From assembly GCF_032190615.1 (NCBI RefSeq), contig NZ_JAVLAT010000002.1:1044001-1108000 (forward strand): 64,000 nt of DNA. The letters are read 5' to 3'. Made by a program: the position numbers and the translations under genes. Positions 36,822 to 44,862 of the stretch are shown piece after piece. Positions within the stretch are counted from its first letter, which is position 1, and the number at the start of each line of letters is the position of its first letter. This stretch comes from Brucella pseudogrignonensis (lineage in GTDB: Bacteria > Pseudomonadota > Alphaproteobacteria > Rhizobiales > Rhizobiaceae). The notes below the pieces were generated by a model that did not search any database, had not been told where the DNA came from, and saw only the letters and a list, made by a program, of their open reading frames with translations.

Positions 36822-36837
36822 TTGACCGATCGGTCAG
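36822..36837. promoter_or_regulatory. RutR-type TetR operator (TTGACC-N4-GGTCA)
   Basis: TGACCGATCGGTCA (36823-36836) is a perfect 14-base palindrome. With the flanking T it reads TTGACC-GATC-GGTCAG, which matches the E. coli RutR site TTGACCA-N2-TGGTCAA except at the centre and last base. It lies 52 bases before the hydrolase start and between divergent transcripts. A RutR-like regulator is encoded at the end of the operon. Confidence 0.7.
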
Positions 36838-36888
36838 ATTGTTTAGTAAAAAGCTTTACCGCCTCCCAAGAATGCAGGAGCCACCACA

Positions 36889-37689
36889 TTGAAAAGATAT
36901 TGGTCTGATTACACGAGCGAAGCGTTTTCACGCCTCGAGCGCGAGAAGATTGTGGCGGTTCTGCCTGTTGGCGCAATTGAACAGCACGGACCGCACCTCC
37001 CTCTGGCAGTTGATGCCGCAATCGTGGAGGGCATGGTCAAAGAAACCATCGCTCGTCTGCCTGATGAAAGCCATGCGCTTTTTCTACCAACGCAAGCCAT
37101 CGGCAAAAGCAATGAACATAGCCTCTATCCCGGCACACTGACATTCTCCGCAGAAACGCTCATTCGCATGTGGTGCGAAATCGGAGCCTGCGTTGCAGCA
37201 AGTGGCGTGCGCAAAATGGCGCTGTTAAACAGCCATGGCGGCCAGATCACGATCATGGATACCGTAGCTCGCGAATTGCGCATTAAGCACAATATGATGG
37301 TGTTCAGCGTCAACTGGTTCGGCCTCGGTATGCCGGACGGCGTTTATAGCGAGCATGAGCTTAAGCACGGCATTCACGCTGGCGACATGGAAACCTCTGT
37401 CATGCTCGAGTTCCACCCCGATCTGGTGGACATGTCAAAAGCGCAGAACTTCAACACACTGACCGAAACATTGGCTTTGGACTACAAGCACCTTTCGCTG
37501 AGTGGTGGCGCAAAGCCCGCATGGCAGATTCAGGACATCAATGCACATGGTGCCGCAGGCGAAGCATCGCTTGCCAGTGCTGAAAAAGGCCGCAAGACCA
37601 TCGATTTCGCCGCCGAACGGTTGGTTGAAGTGCTGGCTGAGATTGAGCGAGCGCCGCTCTCTTGGCTCGATAACCAACCTGCCTGGTAA
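36889..37689 (+). CDS. Creatininase-family amidohydrolase (TTG start)
   Basis: A 266-residue Zn/Mn hydrolase of the creatinine amidohydrolase fold. Metal ligands are visible in LPVGAIEQHGPHLPLAVDAA (E, H, D), LLNSHGGQ (H) and IHAGDMETSVML (E). The family opens small cyclic amides such as creatinine and deformylates pyrimidines. The start is TTG at 36889, eight bases after CAGGAG; no better start exists. First gene of the operon with an ABC importer, a cytosine-deaminase-like enzyme, an FAD oxidase and a RutR-like regulator, which suggests a cyclic amide or pyrimidine-derived substrate. Confidence 0.85.
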   Translation: MKRYWSDYTSEAFSRLEREKIVAVLPVGAIEQHGPHLPLAVDAAIVEGMVKETIARLPDESHALFLPTQAIGKSNEHSLYPGTLTFSAETLIRMWCEIGACVAASGVRKMALLNSHGGQITIMDTVARELRIKHNMMVFSVNWFGLGMPDGVYSEHELKHGIHAGDMETSVMLEFHPDLVDMSKAQNFNTLTETLALDYKHLSLSGGAKPAWQIQDINAHGAAGEASLASAEKGRKTIDFAAERLVEVLAEIERAPLSWLDNQPAW

Positions 37690-37694
37690 GGACG

Positions 37695-38504
37695 ATGAGC
37701 GTGGCCCCCAACTCGCAAACCTCACCTTCCCTGATCGATATCAAAAGCGTCTACAAGCAATATGGTACGGGCGTCATTGCGGTCAGCGATATGTCGCTCA
37801 AGATCGAACAAGGTCAGTTCGTAAGCTTCCTTGGCCCATCGGGTTGTGGCAAAAGTACAGCGCTGCGCATGATCGCAGGACTTGAATCCATCTCCGCTGG
37901 CGACATTCGCGTCAATGGCCATGCACCGGGCAAAGGCCCAATTGGTGCGCAGGACATCGGCTTTGTGTTTCAGGAGCCGACGCTGATGCCATGGGCCAGC
38001 GTGTTCGACAATGTTTATTTGCCGCTGCGCCTTTCCGGCATATCCCGCAAGGAAGCCTCACCGCGCGTCGAAGAAGTGCTGACGCAGGTTGGTCTGTCCC
38101 GCTTTGCCAACGCCTATCCCCGTGAACTCTCGGGTGGCATGAAAATGCGCGTTTCGATTGCCCGTGCACTGGTCACGCGTCCGCGCCTTTTGTTGATGGA
38201 TGAGCCTTTTGCGGCGCTCGATGAAATGACGCGGTTCAAGCTCAACAATGATGTTTTGCGGCTGTGGCAGGAACACGGCCTCACTGTGGTCTTCGTCACG
38301 CACAGCGTTTATGAATCCGTCTATCTCTCAAACCGCGTCATCGTTATGGCCGCACGTCCGGGACGGGTCGTTGCCGATATCGCTATTGAAGGCAGCTATC
38401 CACGCGCTGAAAACTTTCGCACGACGGAAGCTTACGCAAAGGATTGCGCGACGGTTTCCGATGCGCTCACCGCGACGCTTTCATCCCAAGATATTGACCA
38501 CTGA
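37695..38504 (+). CDS. NitT/TauT-family ABC importer ATPase
   Basis: A 269-residue ATPase with Walker A GPSGCGKST, Q-loop VFQEPTLMPW, signature LSGGMKMR, Walker B LLLMDEPFAALD and H-loop VTHSVYES. The LMPW and GMKMR variants are typical of the nitrate/taurine/pyrimidine-precursor branch (SsuB/TauB/ThiZ). It starts five bases after the hydrolase and is followed by its permease. It powers uptake through the binding protein encoded at 41916. Confidence 0.9.
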   Translation: MSVAPNSQTSPSLIDIKSVYKQYGTGVIAVSDMSLKIEQGQFVSFLGPSGCGKSTALRMIAGLESISAGDIRVNGHAPGKGPIGAQDIGFVFQEPTLMPWASVFDNVYLPLRLSGISRKEASPRVEEVLTQVGLSRFANAYPRELSGGMKMRVSIARALVTRPRLLLMDEPFAALDEMTRFKLNNDVLRLWQEHGLTVVFVTHSVYESVYLSNRVIVMAARPGRVVADIAIEGSYPRAENFRTTEAYAKDCATVSDALTATLSSQDIDH

Positions 38505-38515
38505 GGACAGGGATC

Positions 38516-39349
38516 ATGCAAAAGGAACTACCCGTTCTCAATTCAGAACAACATCGCCTCGCCCGTCGTGAGCGCAATCTGCGCATCTTTATGCCGACCT
38601 TCGCGATCCTCATTGCACTTGGCATCTGGGAGGGGCTGGTGCGCTACTATAACGTGCCCCATTACCTGATCCCTGCCCCATCGCTTATTGGTGAGACACT
38701 GATAAAAGATGGACCATCGCTGATGACGTCGATGTGGTTCACAGTCAAACTCACGCTCATTTCCCTGCTCTGCGCGATTGTTGGGGGTGTTGTTCTCGGC
38801 ATGATCTTCGCGCTGTCGCGGCCGATCGAGATGGCTTTCTTTCCATTTGCTGTCATTCTGCAGGTGACACCGGTCATTGCCATTGCACCTCTGATCCTGA
38901 TCTACGTACGCGATACGTTTTCAGCCCTGCTGATCTGCGCATGGATCGTGGCCTTCTTCCCGATCCTGTCTAACACAGTTATCGGCCTGCGCAGCGCTGA
39001 TCATAATCTGCGTGATCTTTTCAAGCTCTATCGCGCCACTCCTTGGCAGCGTCTGCGCTATCTGCTTGCTCCAAGCGCTCTGCCTTATTTTATGGCGGCG
39101 CTCAAGATCGCTGGCGGTCTTTCGCTTATCGGTGCTGTGGTGGCAGAATTCGTTGCTGGCAGTGCTGGCCAAAGCACCGGCCTGGCCTCACGTATTCTGG
39201 AATCGAGCTTTCGCAACGAAATTCCGCGCATGTTTGCTGCACTTTTCCTCGTTTCACTGCTTGGCATCGTGATTTTCCTGATCACAAGCTGGTTGTCACG
39301 TCTTGTGCTTGGACGCTGGCATGAAAGCGAGATCCGCCGTGAACGTTGA
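38516..39349 (+). CDS. NitT/TauT-family ABC importer permease
   Basis: A 277-residue inner-membrane permease with six hydrophobic segments and the EAA-like cytoplasmic loop (RDLFKLYRATPWQRLRYLLAPSALPYF, in part). The N-terminal LIALGIWEGLVRYYNVPHYLIPAPS is characteristic of the SsuC/TauC/ThiX group. It lies 11 bp after the ATPase gene and overlaps or touches the start of the amidohydrolase gene. Confidence 0.9.
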   Translation: MQKELPVLNSEQHRLARRERNLRIFMPTFAILIALGIWEGLVRYYNVPHYLIPAPSLIGETLIKDGPSLMTSMWFTVKLTLISLLCAIVGGVVLGMIFALSRPIEMAFFPFAVILQVTPVIAIAPLILIYVRDTFSALLICAWIVAFFPILSNTVIGLRSADHNLRDLFKLYRATPWQRLRYLLAPSALPYFMAALKIAGGLSLIGAVVAEFVAGSAGQSTGLASRILESSFRNEIPRMFAALFLVSLLGIVIFLITSWLSRLVLGRWHESEIRRER

Positions 39350-40508
39350 TATGCTGAGAGGTATCGCCATTGCTGATCTTGATGGTCATTACGACATCAG
39401 CATCGATTGCGGGCGCATTGCATCGCTGACGCCCTCACAGTCTAAAAATGGTGGCTTTATCACACCGCTTTTCGCTGACGTGCATGTGCATCTCGACAAG
39501 ACCTTCACCATTGGCCGCATTGCGGAGCGTGGCAGCGCCAAAGTTGATTGCCTGTTCGATGCTATTGACCTGATGAATATCGACCGTGAGAGCTGGAGTG
39601 CCGACGATATCCGCGCACGCGCCACCAAGGCTCTTGAAGCAGCTTATGCGCAGGGCGTTGGCGCCATGCGAACTCATGTCGATTGGACCACACCTGATGT
39701 GCCGATCGCTTGGCCGGTGTTGAACGAGCTGCGTCAGGAGTGGAAAGATCGCATCGACCTTGAGCTTGCTGCTCTTATCCATGGCGACATCGTGCTTGGC
39801 GCAGGCGCAGCAATTGCTGAACGTGTAGCAAACGATGGTGGCGTCCTTGGCGCTTTCTTCTATCGCAATGCTGATCTTGAAGCCAAAATTGAAGAGATGT
39901 TTCGTCTCACGGTGCAGCATGATCTCAAGCTCGACTTTCATGTCGATGAAGGGCTTGAATTAGAGGCCGATGGCTTTCCGCTGATTGTTGCCGCAACGAA
40001 GCGCCACAATATGGCGGGCCGTGTCCTTTGCGGTCACGCCTGTTCGCTTTCACTGCGCGAGCCTCAGGAACTAAGCCGCATTCTCTCCGCTGCTGCGGAT
40101 GCTGGAACAGCGCTTGTGTCGCTTCCAACATCCAATCTCTATCTGCAAGACAGGCTTGGCGGACAATCGCCGCGTCTTCGCGGTGTAGCTCCGCTCAACG
40201 AAGCGCGCCGGGCGGGCATGGACGCCATGCTCGGCTCCGACAATGTGCGCGACGCTTTCTATCCCTATGGCGATTACGATCCGCTTTCGGTTCTGCGCCT
40301 CGCAGCCCCGGTTTGCCACCTTGAGCCGGATGAATGGCTCGATAGCATCACCACCCTGCCCGCGCGCTTCATCGGAAGTGACCGCGTATTGGCGATGATC
40401 GAAGGCGGATCTGCGAATTTTATCTGGCATGACGCTACAGACATTAACGACCTCATCAGCCGTCCGCAGGCGCATCGCGTCGTCTGGCGCGATGGTAAAC
40501 CAATTTAA
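39321..40508 (+). CDS. Cytosine deaminase-like amidohydrolase
   Basis: About 395 residues of the amidohydrolase superfamily, CodA branch. Metal and catalytic motifs are HVHLDKTF, the HVDEGLE segment (E of CodA-type deaminases), CGHACSL and GSDNVRDAFYPYGDYDPL. Such enzymes deaminate cytosine, isocytosine, creatinine or related rings. The start is uncertain: ATG 39321 (used here) overlaps the permease end, a GTG at 39339 and an ATG at 39351 are alternatives, the GTG giving a typical beta-strand N-terminus (NVDMLRGIAIAD). Together with the creatininase-family enzyme it points to a two-step attack on an N-heterocycle. Confidence 0.85.
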   Translation: MKARSAVNVDMLRGIAIADLDGHYDISIDCGRIASLTPSQSKNGGFITPLFADVHVHLDKTFTIGRIAERGSAKVDCLFDAIDLMNIDRESWSADDIRARATKALEAAYAQGVGAMRTHVDWTTPDVPIAWPVLNELRQEWKDRIDLELAALIHGDIVLGAGAAIAERVANDGGVLGAFFYRNADLEAKIEEMFRLTVQHDLKLDFHVDEGLELEADGFPLIVAATKRHNMAGRVLCGHACSLSLREPQELSRILSAAADAGTALVSLPTSNLYLQDRLGGQSPRLRGVAPLNEARRAGMDAMLGSDNVRDAFYPYGDYDPLSVLRLAAPVCHLEPDEWLDSITTLPARFIGSDRVLAMIEGGSANFIWHDATDINDLISRPQAHRVVWRDGKPI

Positions 40509-40520
40509 TCGGAGACACCC

Positions 40521-41900
40521 ATGAATTCTGCCGCACCACAGCGCATCTATGACTGGGCCGCGTTTCGCGCCGAAATCGATGGTATCCGCATTTATGATGA
40601 CCCAAAACAGGTCGAACTGCGGTCCCGAGATTATTTCTGGTACAGCCCGATCCTGACGGAAGACATCGGCCATTATTTGGGCGATCTCGTCGTCATCCCA
40701 AAAGATCAGGATGAAGTGCGCCGCGTGGCAGCCGCTGCCGCGAAGCTCCGCATTCCGATCACCGTTCGCGGTGGCGGCACCGGCAATTACGGTCAGTGCG
40801 TTCCGCTTGAAGGCGGCGTCATTCTTGATATGACCAAAATCGACCGCATCATCGCAATCGAACCGGGCAAGGTTCGCGTGGAAGGCGGCGCTCGTATTTC
40901 CCGCCTCGACGATGCGGTGCGCGAAACGGGTCAGGAACTACTGATGTATCCGTCCACACGTCGCATTGCCACCATCGGCGGCTTTTTCTCGGGCGGTTCG
41001 GGTGGCATCGGTTCTCTGCGCCACGGCATGTTGCGGGATGATGGTAATGTCTATTCGGTCAAGGTTCTGACCGTTGAGGCCGAGCCAAAAACCATCGAAC
41101 TGACGGGCCGTGACATTCACAAAGTGCAACACGCCTACGGCACCAATGGCATTATTCTTGAACTCGAAATCGGTCTCACCAAAGCAACCGAGTGGGTGCA
41201 TACCGCAGCCCTCTTCGACAGCTACGAGGCAACACTAAAATTCTGTCTCAAAGCACTCGAAGAAAACCTCGATTGCTACCTGCTGACGACGGTGGATCGC
41301 CGTTTTGCGCGTTTCTACACAAAATTTGGCGATCTTTTCCCATCTGATAAGGATGCGGTTTTCGCGATGATCGCACCACAAGAACTGGCGCGTTTCGAGC
41401 AGCTGGCCACAGAGTTCAGCGGCAAAGTTTCCTTCTCGATGACGCTTGACGAGTTGCACAAGGCCGGGCTTCAGCCTGCTTATGAATGTGGATGGAACCA
41501 CACCACGCTTCAGGCGCTGAAGGCTGAACCGGGTTGGACTTATTTGCAGGTTGCCTATCCTCGCCCGTTCGACATTGATGTGGTTACACGCCAGATCGAA
41601 CGCTATGGCGAAACGCAATATATGCATCACGAAATGGCGCGTCTGGAAGGCGAAGTACAGATTTTTGCACTGCCGCTCGTGCGCTTTGAAGGTCGCGATG
41701 AAATGTACCGCCTGATCGAAGAGCTGGAACAAGTTGATGGCTGCGACATATATGATCCGCACGCTTACACCATCGAAGATGGCGGCATGAAAGAAATCGA
41801 CAGCGTACAGATCGAATTCAAAAAGCAGGCTGATCCATATGGCCTGCTTAACCCAGGCAAAACCCGCGGCTGGACAGCCGACATGGTAGCAAAAGACTAA
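40521..41900 (+). CDS. FAD-binding PCMH-type oxidoreductase
   Basis: A 459-residue FAD-linked oxidase. The PCMH/BBE-type FAD domain spans roughly residues 50-225, with VVIPKDQDEVRRVAAAAA, the pyrophosphate loop TVRGGGTGNYGQ and GFFSGGSGGIGSL; the C-terminal domain ends in PYGLLNPGKT. Relatives oxidise hydroxy acids, amines and hydroxylated N-heterocycles. No signal peptide. It lies 12 bp after the amidohydrolase gene and 15 bp before the binding-protein gene, so it belongs to the same transcript. The reaction cannot be fixed from sequence. Confidence 0.85.
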   Translation: MNSAAPQRIYDWAAFRAEIDGIRIYDDPKQVELRSRDYFWYSPILTEDIGHYLGDLVVIPKDQDEVRRVAAAAAKLRIPITVRGGGTGNYGQCVPLEGGVILDMTKIDRIIAIEPGKVRVEGGARISRLDDAVRETGQELLMYPSTRRIATIGGFFSGGSGGIGSLRHGMLRDDGNVYSVKVLTVEAEPKTIELTGRDIHKVQHAYGTNGIILELEIGLTKATEWVHTAALFDSYEATLKFCLKALEENLDCYLLTTVDRRFARFYTKFGDLFPSDKDAVFAMIAPQELARFEQLATEFSGKVSFSMTLDELHKAGLQPAYECGWNHTTLQALKAEPGWTYLQVAYPRPFDIDVVTRQIERYGETQYMHHEMARLEGEVQIFALPLVRFEGRDEMYRLIEELEQVDGCDIYDPHAYTIEDGGMKEIDSVQIEFKKQADPYGLLNPGKTRGWTADMVAKD

Positions 41901-41915
41901 TCAAGGGGAACCAAA

Positions 41916-42926
41916 ATGAAAAAAGCACTCTTTGCGGCAGTCGCCGCTTTCTCGCTCGGCCTTTCCGCCCAGATGGCCTATGCGCTTGATAAAGTAACAC
42001 TCGGCACCAACTGGCTGGCTCAGGCCGGTCATGGCGGCTTCTATCAGGCTGTTGCCGATGGCACCTACGAAAAATACGGCCTCGACGTGAAAATCGAAAT
42101 GGGTGGACCGCAGGTCAACAATCGCCCAATGCTGACTGCTGGACGCCTCGACTTTTTGCTGACCGGCAATCTGCTTCTGTCGTTCAACAATGTCGCCAAT
42201 GGTGTGCCGACCACAGTTGTGGCTGCTTTCTATCAGAAAGACCCACAGGCACTAATGGCACATGAAGGCGAATACAAGGACTTCAAAGACCTTGCCAATG
42301 CAGAAACCATCCTAATTTCCAAGGATGGTCAGTTCTCGTTCTGGCCATGGCTGGTGAAAGATTTCGGCTTCAAGGACGAACAGCTCCGTCCTTATGGCTA
42401 TAGCCTTGCGCAATTTCTGAGCGACAAGAAGACCGTACAGCAGGCCTATGCCACTGCCGAGCCGATCTATGCTGAAAAAGAAGGCGCGAAGGTCACGACC
42501 TTCCTGCTGGCCGATCAGGGCTTCAACACCTATGCCAATACCATCGAAACACGCCAGCAGCTCGTCGATGAAAATCCTGAGCTCGTACAGCGATTTGTAA
42601 CGGCCTCCATCGAAGGCTGGAACAACTTCCTTTATGGCGACAACAGCAAAGCCTATGAGCTGATCCTCAAAGACAATGCGGATATGAGCAAAGAAACACT
42701 TGATGCGGAGCTCGCGCGTCTTAAGGAACTTAAGCTGATCGATAGCGGTGACACGCTCGAAAAGGGCATTGGCGCAATCGACATGAACCGCGTCAAGGAA
42801 TTCTACGAATTGGCTCGTAAGTCGGGCATCGTCAGCGGCGACGAGCTGGACATGACCAAGGTTGCAACTGACGCTTTTGTTAACAAGGGTGCGGGTCTCG
42901 ACATCAAGAAACAATTGGGCCAATAA
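41916..42926 (+). CDS. NMT1/THI5-like periplasmic binding protein
   Basis: A 336-residue binding protein with a signal peptide cleaved after QMAYA, then LDKVTLGTNWLAQAGHGGFYQAVA (in part), the opening of SsuA/THI5-like proteins. Family members bind nitrate, sulfonates, or pyrimidines such as the thiamine-precursor FAMP (ThiY). It is the ligand-binding part of the importer encoded by 37695-39349. Its aromatic-rich first strand (NWLAQAGHGGFY) suits a flat ring ligand, in line with the pyrimidine-type enzymes around it. Confidence 0.88.
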   Translation: MKKALFAAVAAFSLGLSAQMAYALDKVTLGTNWLAQAGHGGFYQAVADGTYEKYGLDVKIEMGGPQVNNRPMLTAGRLDFLLTGNLLLSFNNVANGVPTTVVAAFYQKDPQALMAHEGEYKDFKDLANAETILISKDGQFSFWPWLVKDFGFKDEQLRPYGYSLAQFLSDKKTVQQAYATAEPIYAEKEGAKVTTFLLADQGFNTYANTIETRQQLVDENPELVQRFVTASIEGWNNFLYGDNSKAYELILKDNADMSKETLDAELARLKELKLIDSGDTLEKGIGAIDMNRVKEFYELARKSGIVSGDELDMTKVATDAFVNKGAGLDIKKQLGQ

Positions 42927-42958
42927 CCCTCCCGCAATTCTAATAACGGCTGGTACGA

Positions 42959-43612
42959 ATGACCACAGACAACCAGAATGACGATAGTGAGCTGACCGGA
43001 CGAGACAAGGTTCTTGGCCGCAGGCGTCGCATTCAGGGTGCCATTCGTACCGCAGCCATCGATGAATTTGCCGAAAAAGGACTAGCGGGCGCATCCACGC
43101 AAGGGATTGCGCAGCGCGCTGGACTAACCAAGCCTCAGCTGCATTATTATATTTCCAGCAAAGAAGAACTCTACGAGGATATTCTCATTTATATCCTTGA
43201 TGAGTGGGAAGACATATTCCTCGGCGTCAGCAACGAGGAAGACCCGGCCACACTTATCCGGCAATATATTCGGGCCAAGCTTGAATTCAGTCAGAAAAAC
43301 CCGAAAGCCTCACGGCTATTCACGACCGAGATTGCCAATGGAGCGCCTTTTCTCAGCCGCCACTGGAAGAAGCACGTTTCGGCAACTCATAATGCAGTGA
43401 AACTCATTCAGTCATGGGTTGATGATGGTCGTATCAAGCCGGTCGATCCATTGCTATTCCAGATGCACATATGGGCCGTCACCCAGCACTATGCAGACTT
43501 TGAAACACAGGTCCGCAGCATGATGTCGCTCAGTAAAGATGAACCGTTAGACCTCGACCGCATCGAGAAAGAAGTCTCTACACTGTTTCTGCGCGCGTGC
43601 GGACTAGAGTAA
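42959..43612 (+). CDS. RutR-like TetR-family regulator
   Basis: A 217-residue TetR-type repressor. The HTH lies at about residues 40-70 (TQGIAQRAGLTKPQLHYYIS) and the C-terminal half resembles the YcdC/RutR ligand domain (FTTEIANGAPFLSRHWKKH, IWAVTQHYADFETQ). RutR senses uracil/thymine and binds TTGACC-N4-GGTCAA; a matching palindrome stands in front of the first gene of this operon. That makes local autoregulation with a pyrimidine-like inducer the simplest reading. It is the last gene of the unit and is followed by a terminator. Confidence 0.87.
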   Translation: MTTDNQNDDSELTGRDKVLGRRRRIQGAIRTAAIDEFAEKGLAGASTQGIAQRAGLTKPQLHYYISSKEELYEDILIYILDEWEDIFLGVSNEEDPATLIRQYIRAKLEFSQKNPKASRLFTTEIANGAPFLSRHWKKHVSATHNAVKLIQSWVDDGRIKPVDPLLFQMHIWAVTQHYADFETQVRSMMSLSKDEPLDLDRIEKEVSTLFLRACGLE

Positions 43613-43638
43613 CTGCCTGCAAAATCTGGCAGCTTTTT
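43613..43638 (+). terminator. Terminator after the RutR-like gene
   Basis: CTGCC (43613-43617) pairs with GGCAG (43628-43632), followed by CTTTTTC. The stem is short but the T-run is good. Confidence 0.65.
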
Positions 43639-43717
43639 CAATTCAAGTAGAAAATGTAAGAATTCCTTTAGTGAACATCAGAATCAAGTTGCACTTGAAA
43701 ACAATTGTGCGTTAAAG

Positions 43718-43757
43718 TTGATCATAAGATTAAGGGCTTTTAATTAGTTATTACTAA
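43718..43757 (+). promoter_or_regulatory. Candidate promoter and operator for an orphan small RNA
   Basis: TTGATC (43718-43723), a 17-base spacer and TAATTA (43741-43746) resemble a sigma-70 promoter. A perfect inverted repeat ATTAGT-TATT-ACTAAT (43742-43757) covers the -10 area and could be an operator. Confidence 0.45.
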
Positions 43758-43845
43758 TCAATAGCTTACAGATACAGCATCGACCATCCGCAGGCGGGGC
43801 GATGCATTAAGGAGCAGGTTCTTGGGGAGGAGCCTGCTCCTTTTC
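43755..43845 (+). ncRNA. Candidate orphan small RNA with GGGGAGGAG terminator loop
   Basis: Between two convergent operons lies a unit with a promoter-like sequence and two hairpins. Hairpin 1 pairs GCATCG (43777-43782) with CGATGC (43800-43805). Hairpin 2 pairs AAGGAGCAGG (43809-43818) with CCTGCTCCTT (43833-43842) and ends in TTTT; its 14-base loop contains GGGGAGGAG, which is complementary to the CTCCTCCC loops of the small RNAs at 28093 and 33637-33728. It may be a sponge or decoy for them; existence and direction are inferred. Confidence 0.45.
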
Positions 43846-43911
43846 AATTGAGAGTATTCCAATCAAATTCGTGACCCGGCTATGTGGTTTAAGCGCGTTA
43901 CTCCAAAGAAA

Positions 43912-43935
43912 AACCCCGGCGCATGCCGGGGTTCT
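43912..43935 (-). terminator. Terminator of the glycine betaine-type transporter operon
   Basis: AACCCCGGC and GCCGGGGTT pair around GCAT; on the minus strand TTTTTC follows. Confidence 0.88.
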
Positions 43936-43956
43936 GTTTTCTCGAAAGCGCTATGA

Positions 43957-44823
43957 TTATTCAGCAAGCCATTCTTTAATCCGATCCGGATGATCGGCGA
44001 TGTATTTATCAACGGCCTTCTCGTAAGAAGTTTCCTGCGCATTGAACATCGCAGTTTCAAGCTCATTGATAGGAATGCTCATTTTAGTCAGAAGCGCTGC
44101 AGCTTTCGGGTTATCTTCCTTGAAACCTTTGCGCGCAATCGCATCGACATGTTCTGCGCCGCCCAATGCACCTTCTGGATCGGCAATATAACGAAGCTTA
44201 TATTTGCCGAACATCCAATGCGGGCTCCAAGAGGTTGCTACAAACCAACCATCTGAACGCGTCGCACGATCAACCGTTGTCAGCATTGCTGCTTCACTCG
44301 ATACATTCAGCTTGTAGTCTAAGCCATATTTTTTGATTGCTTCTTCGGAAAGACGGGTCAGACCTGCACCCGGATCAATACCCTGAATTTCGCCCTTCAG
44401 TTTCTCACGAACTTCCGGCTTCTTCAGATCTTCAATCGAGCTAATTTCACTTTCCGGAATGTAGTCTGGTACAATCCAGCCAAGCTTGGCACCTTCGTAA
44501 AGCGGACCGAGGTTTTCGACCTTATCTTCAACGCGCTTGTAATAATCCGCGTGTGTTTCCGGCAGCCATGCCATCATCATCGCATCGACATCACCGCGGC
44601 TCACGCCCTGATACAGCGGCGCAACATCGGTCTGAACCAGCTCGACCTTCTGGCCGAGATTATCTTCGATCAGTTTTGCAGCGAGTTTTGTTACGAACTC
44701 CGCATCAGACCATGGAGCCCAGCCGATTTTTACCGTCTTGTTATCCTGCGCGAAGGCTGCTCCGGCGCACATGCTGCCTGCAACAACTGCCGCAAGACCG
44801 AATTTTGTCAGTTTGCCTAACAT
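43957..44823 (-). CDS. Glycine betaine/choline-type periplasmic binding protein (OpuAC family)
   Basis: A 288-residue binding protein with a signal peptide (ends GAAFA) and the OpuAC/ProX fold. Tryptophan-rich segments that build the quaternary-ammonium cage are visible: KIGWAPWSDAEF, MAWLPETHADYY, TSWSPHWMFGKY. It delivers glycine betaine, choline, carnitine or proline betaine to the permease encoded next. Third gene of an ATPase-permease-binding protein operon. Confidence 0.9.
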   Translation of the reverse strand: MLGKLTKFGLAAVVAGSMCAGAAFAQDNKTVKIGWAPWSDAEFVTKLAAKLIEDNLGQKVELVQTDVAPLYQGVSRGDVDAMMMAWLPETHADYYKRVEDKVENLGPLYEGAKLGWIVPDYIPESEISSIEDLKKPEVREKLKGEIQGIDPGAGLTRLSEEAIKKYGLDYKLNVSSEAAMLTTVDRATRSDGWFVATSWSPHWMFGKYKLRYIADPEGALGGAEHVDAIARKGFKEDNPKAAALLTKMSIPINELETAMFNAQETSYEKAVDKYIADHPDRIKEWLAE

Positions 44824-44862
44824 AACTTCTCCTTTGAATTGAAAGAGTTCCCGTTTTTTTAT

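Noticed and set aside
43809..43842. The same hairpin read on the minus strand as another CCTCCTCCC-type RNA
   Set aside because: On the minus strand the loop reads CTCCTCCCC, which is tempting, but there is no T-run after it, whereas the plus strand ends in TTTT and has a promoter-like sequence. Direction should be tested.
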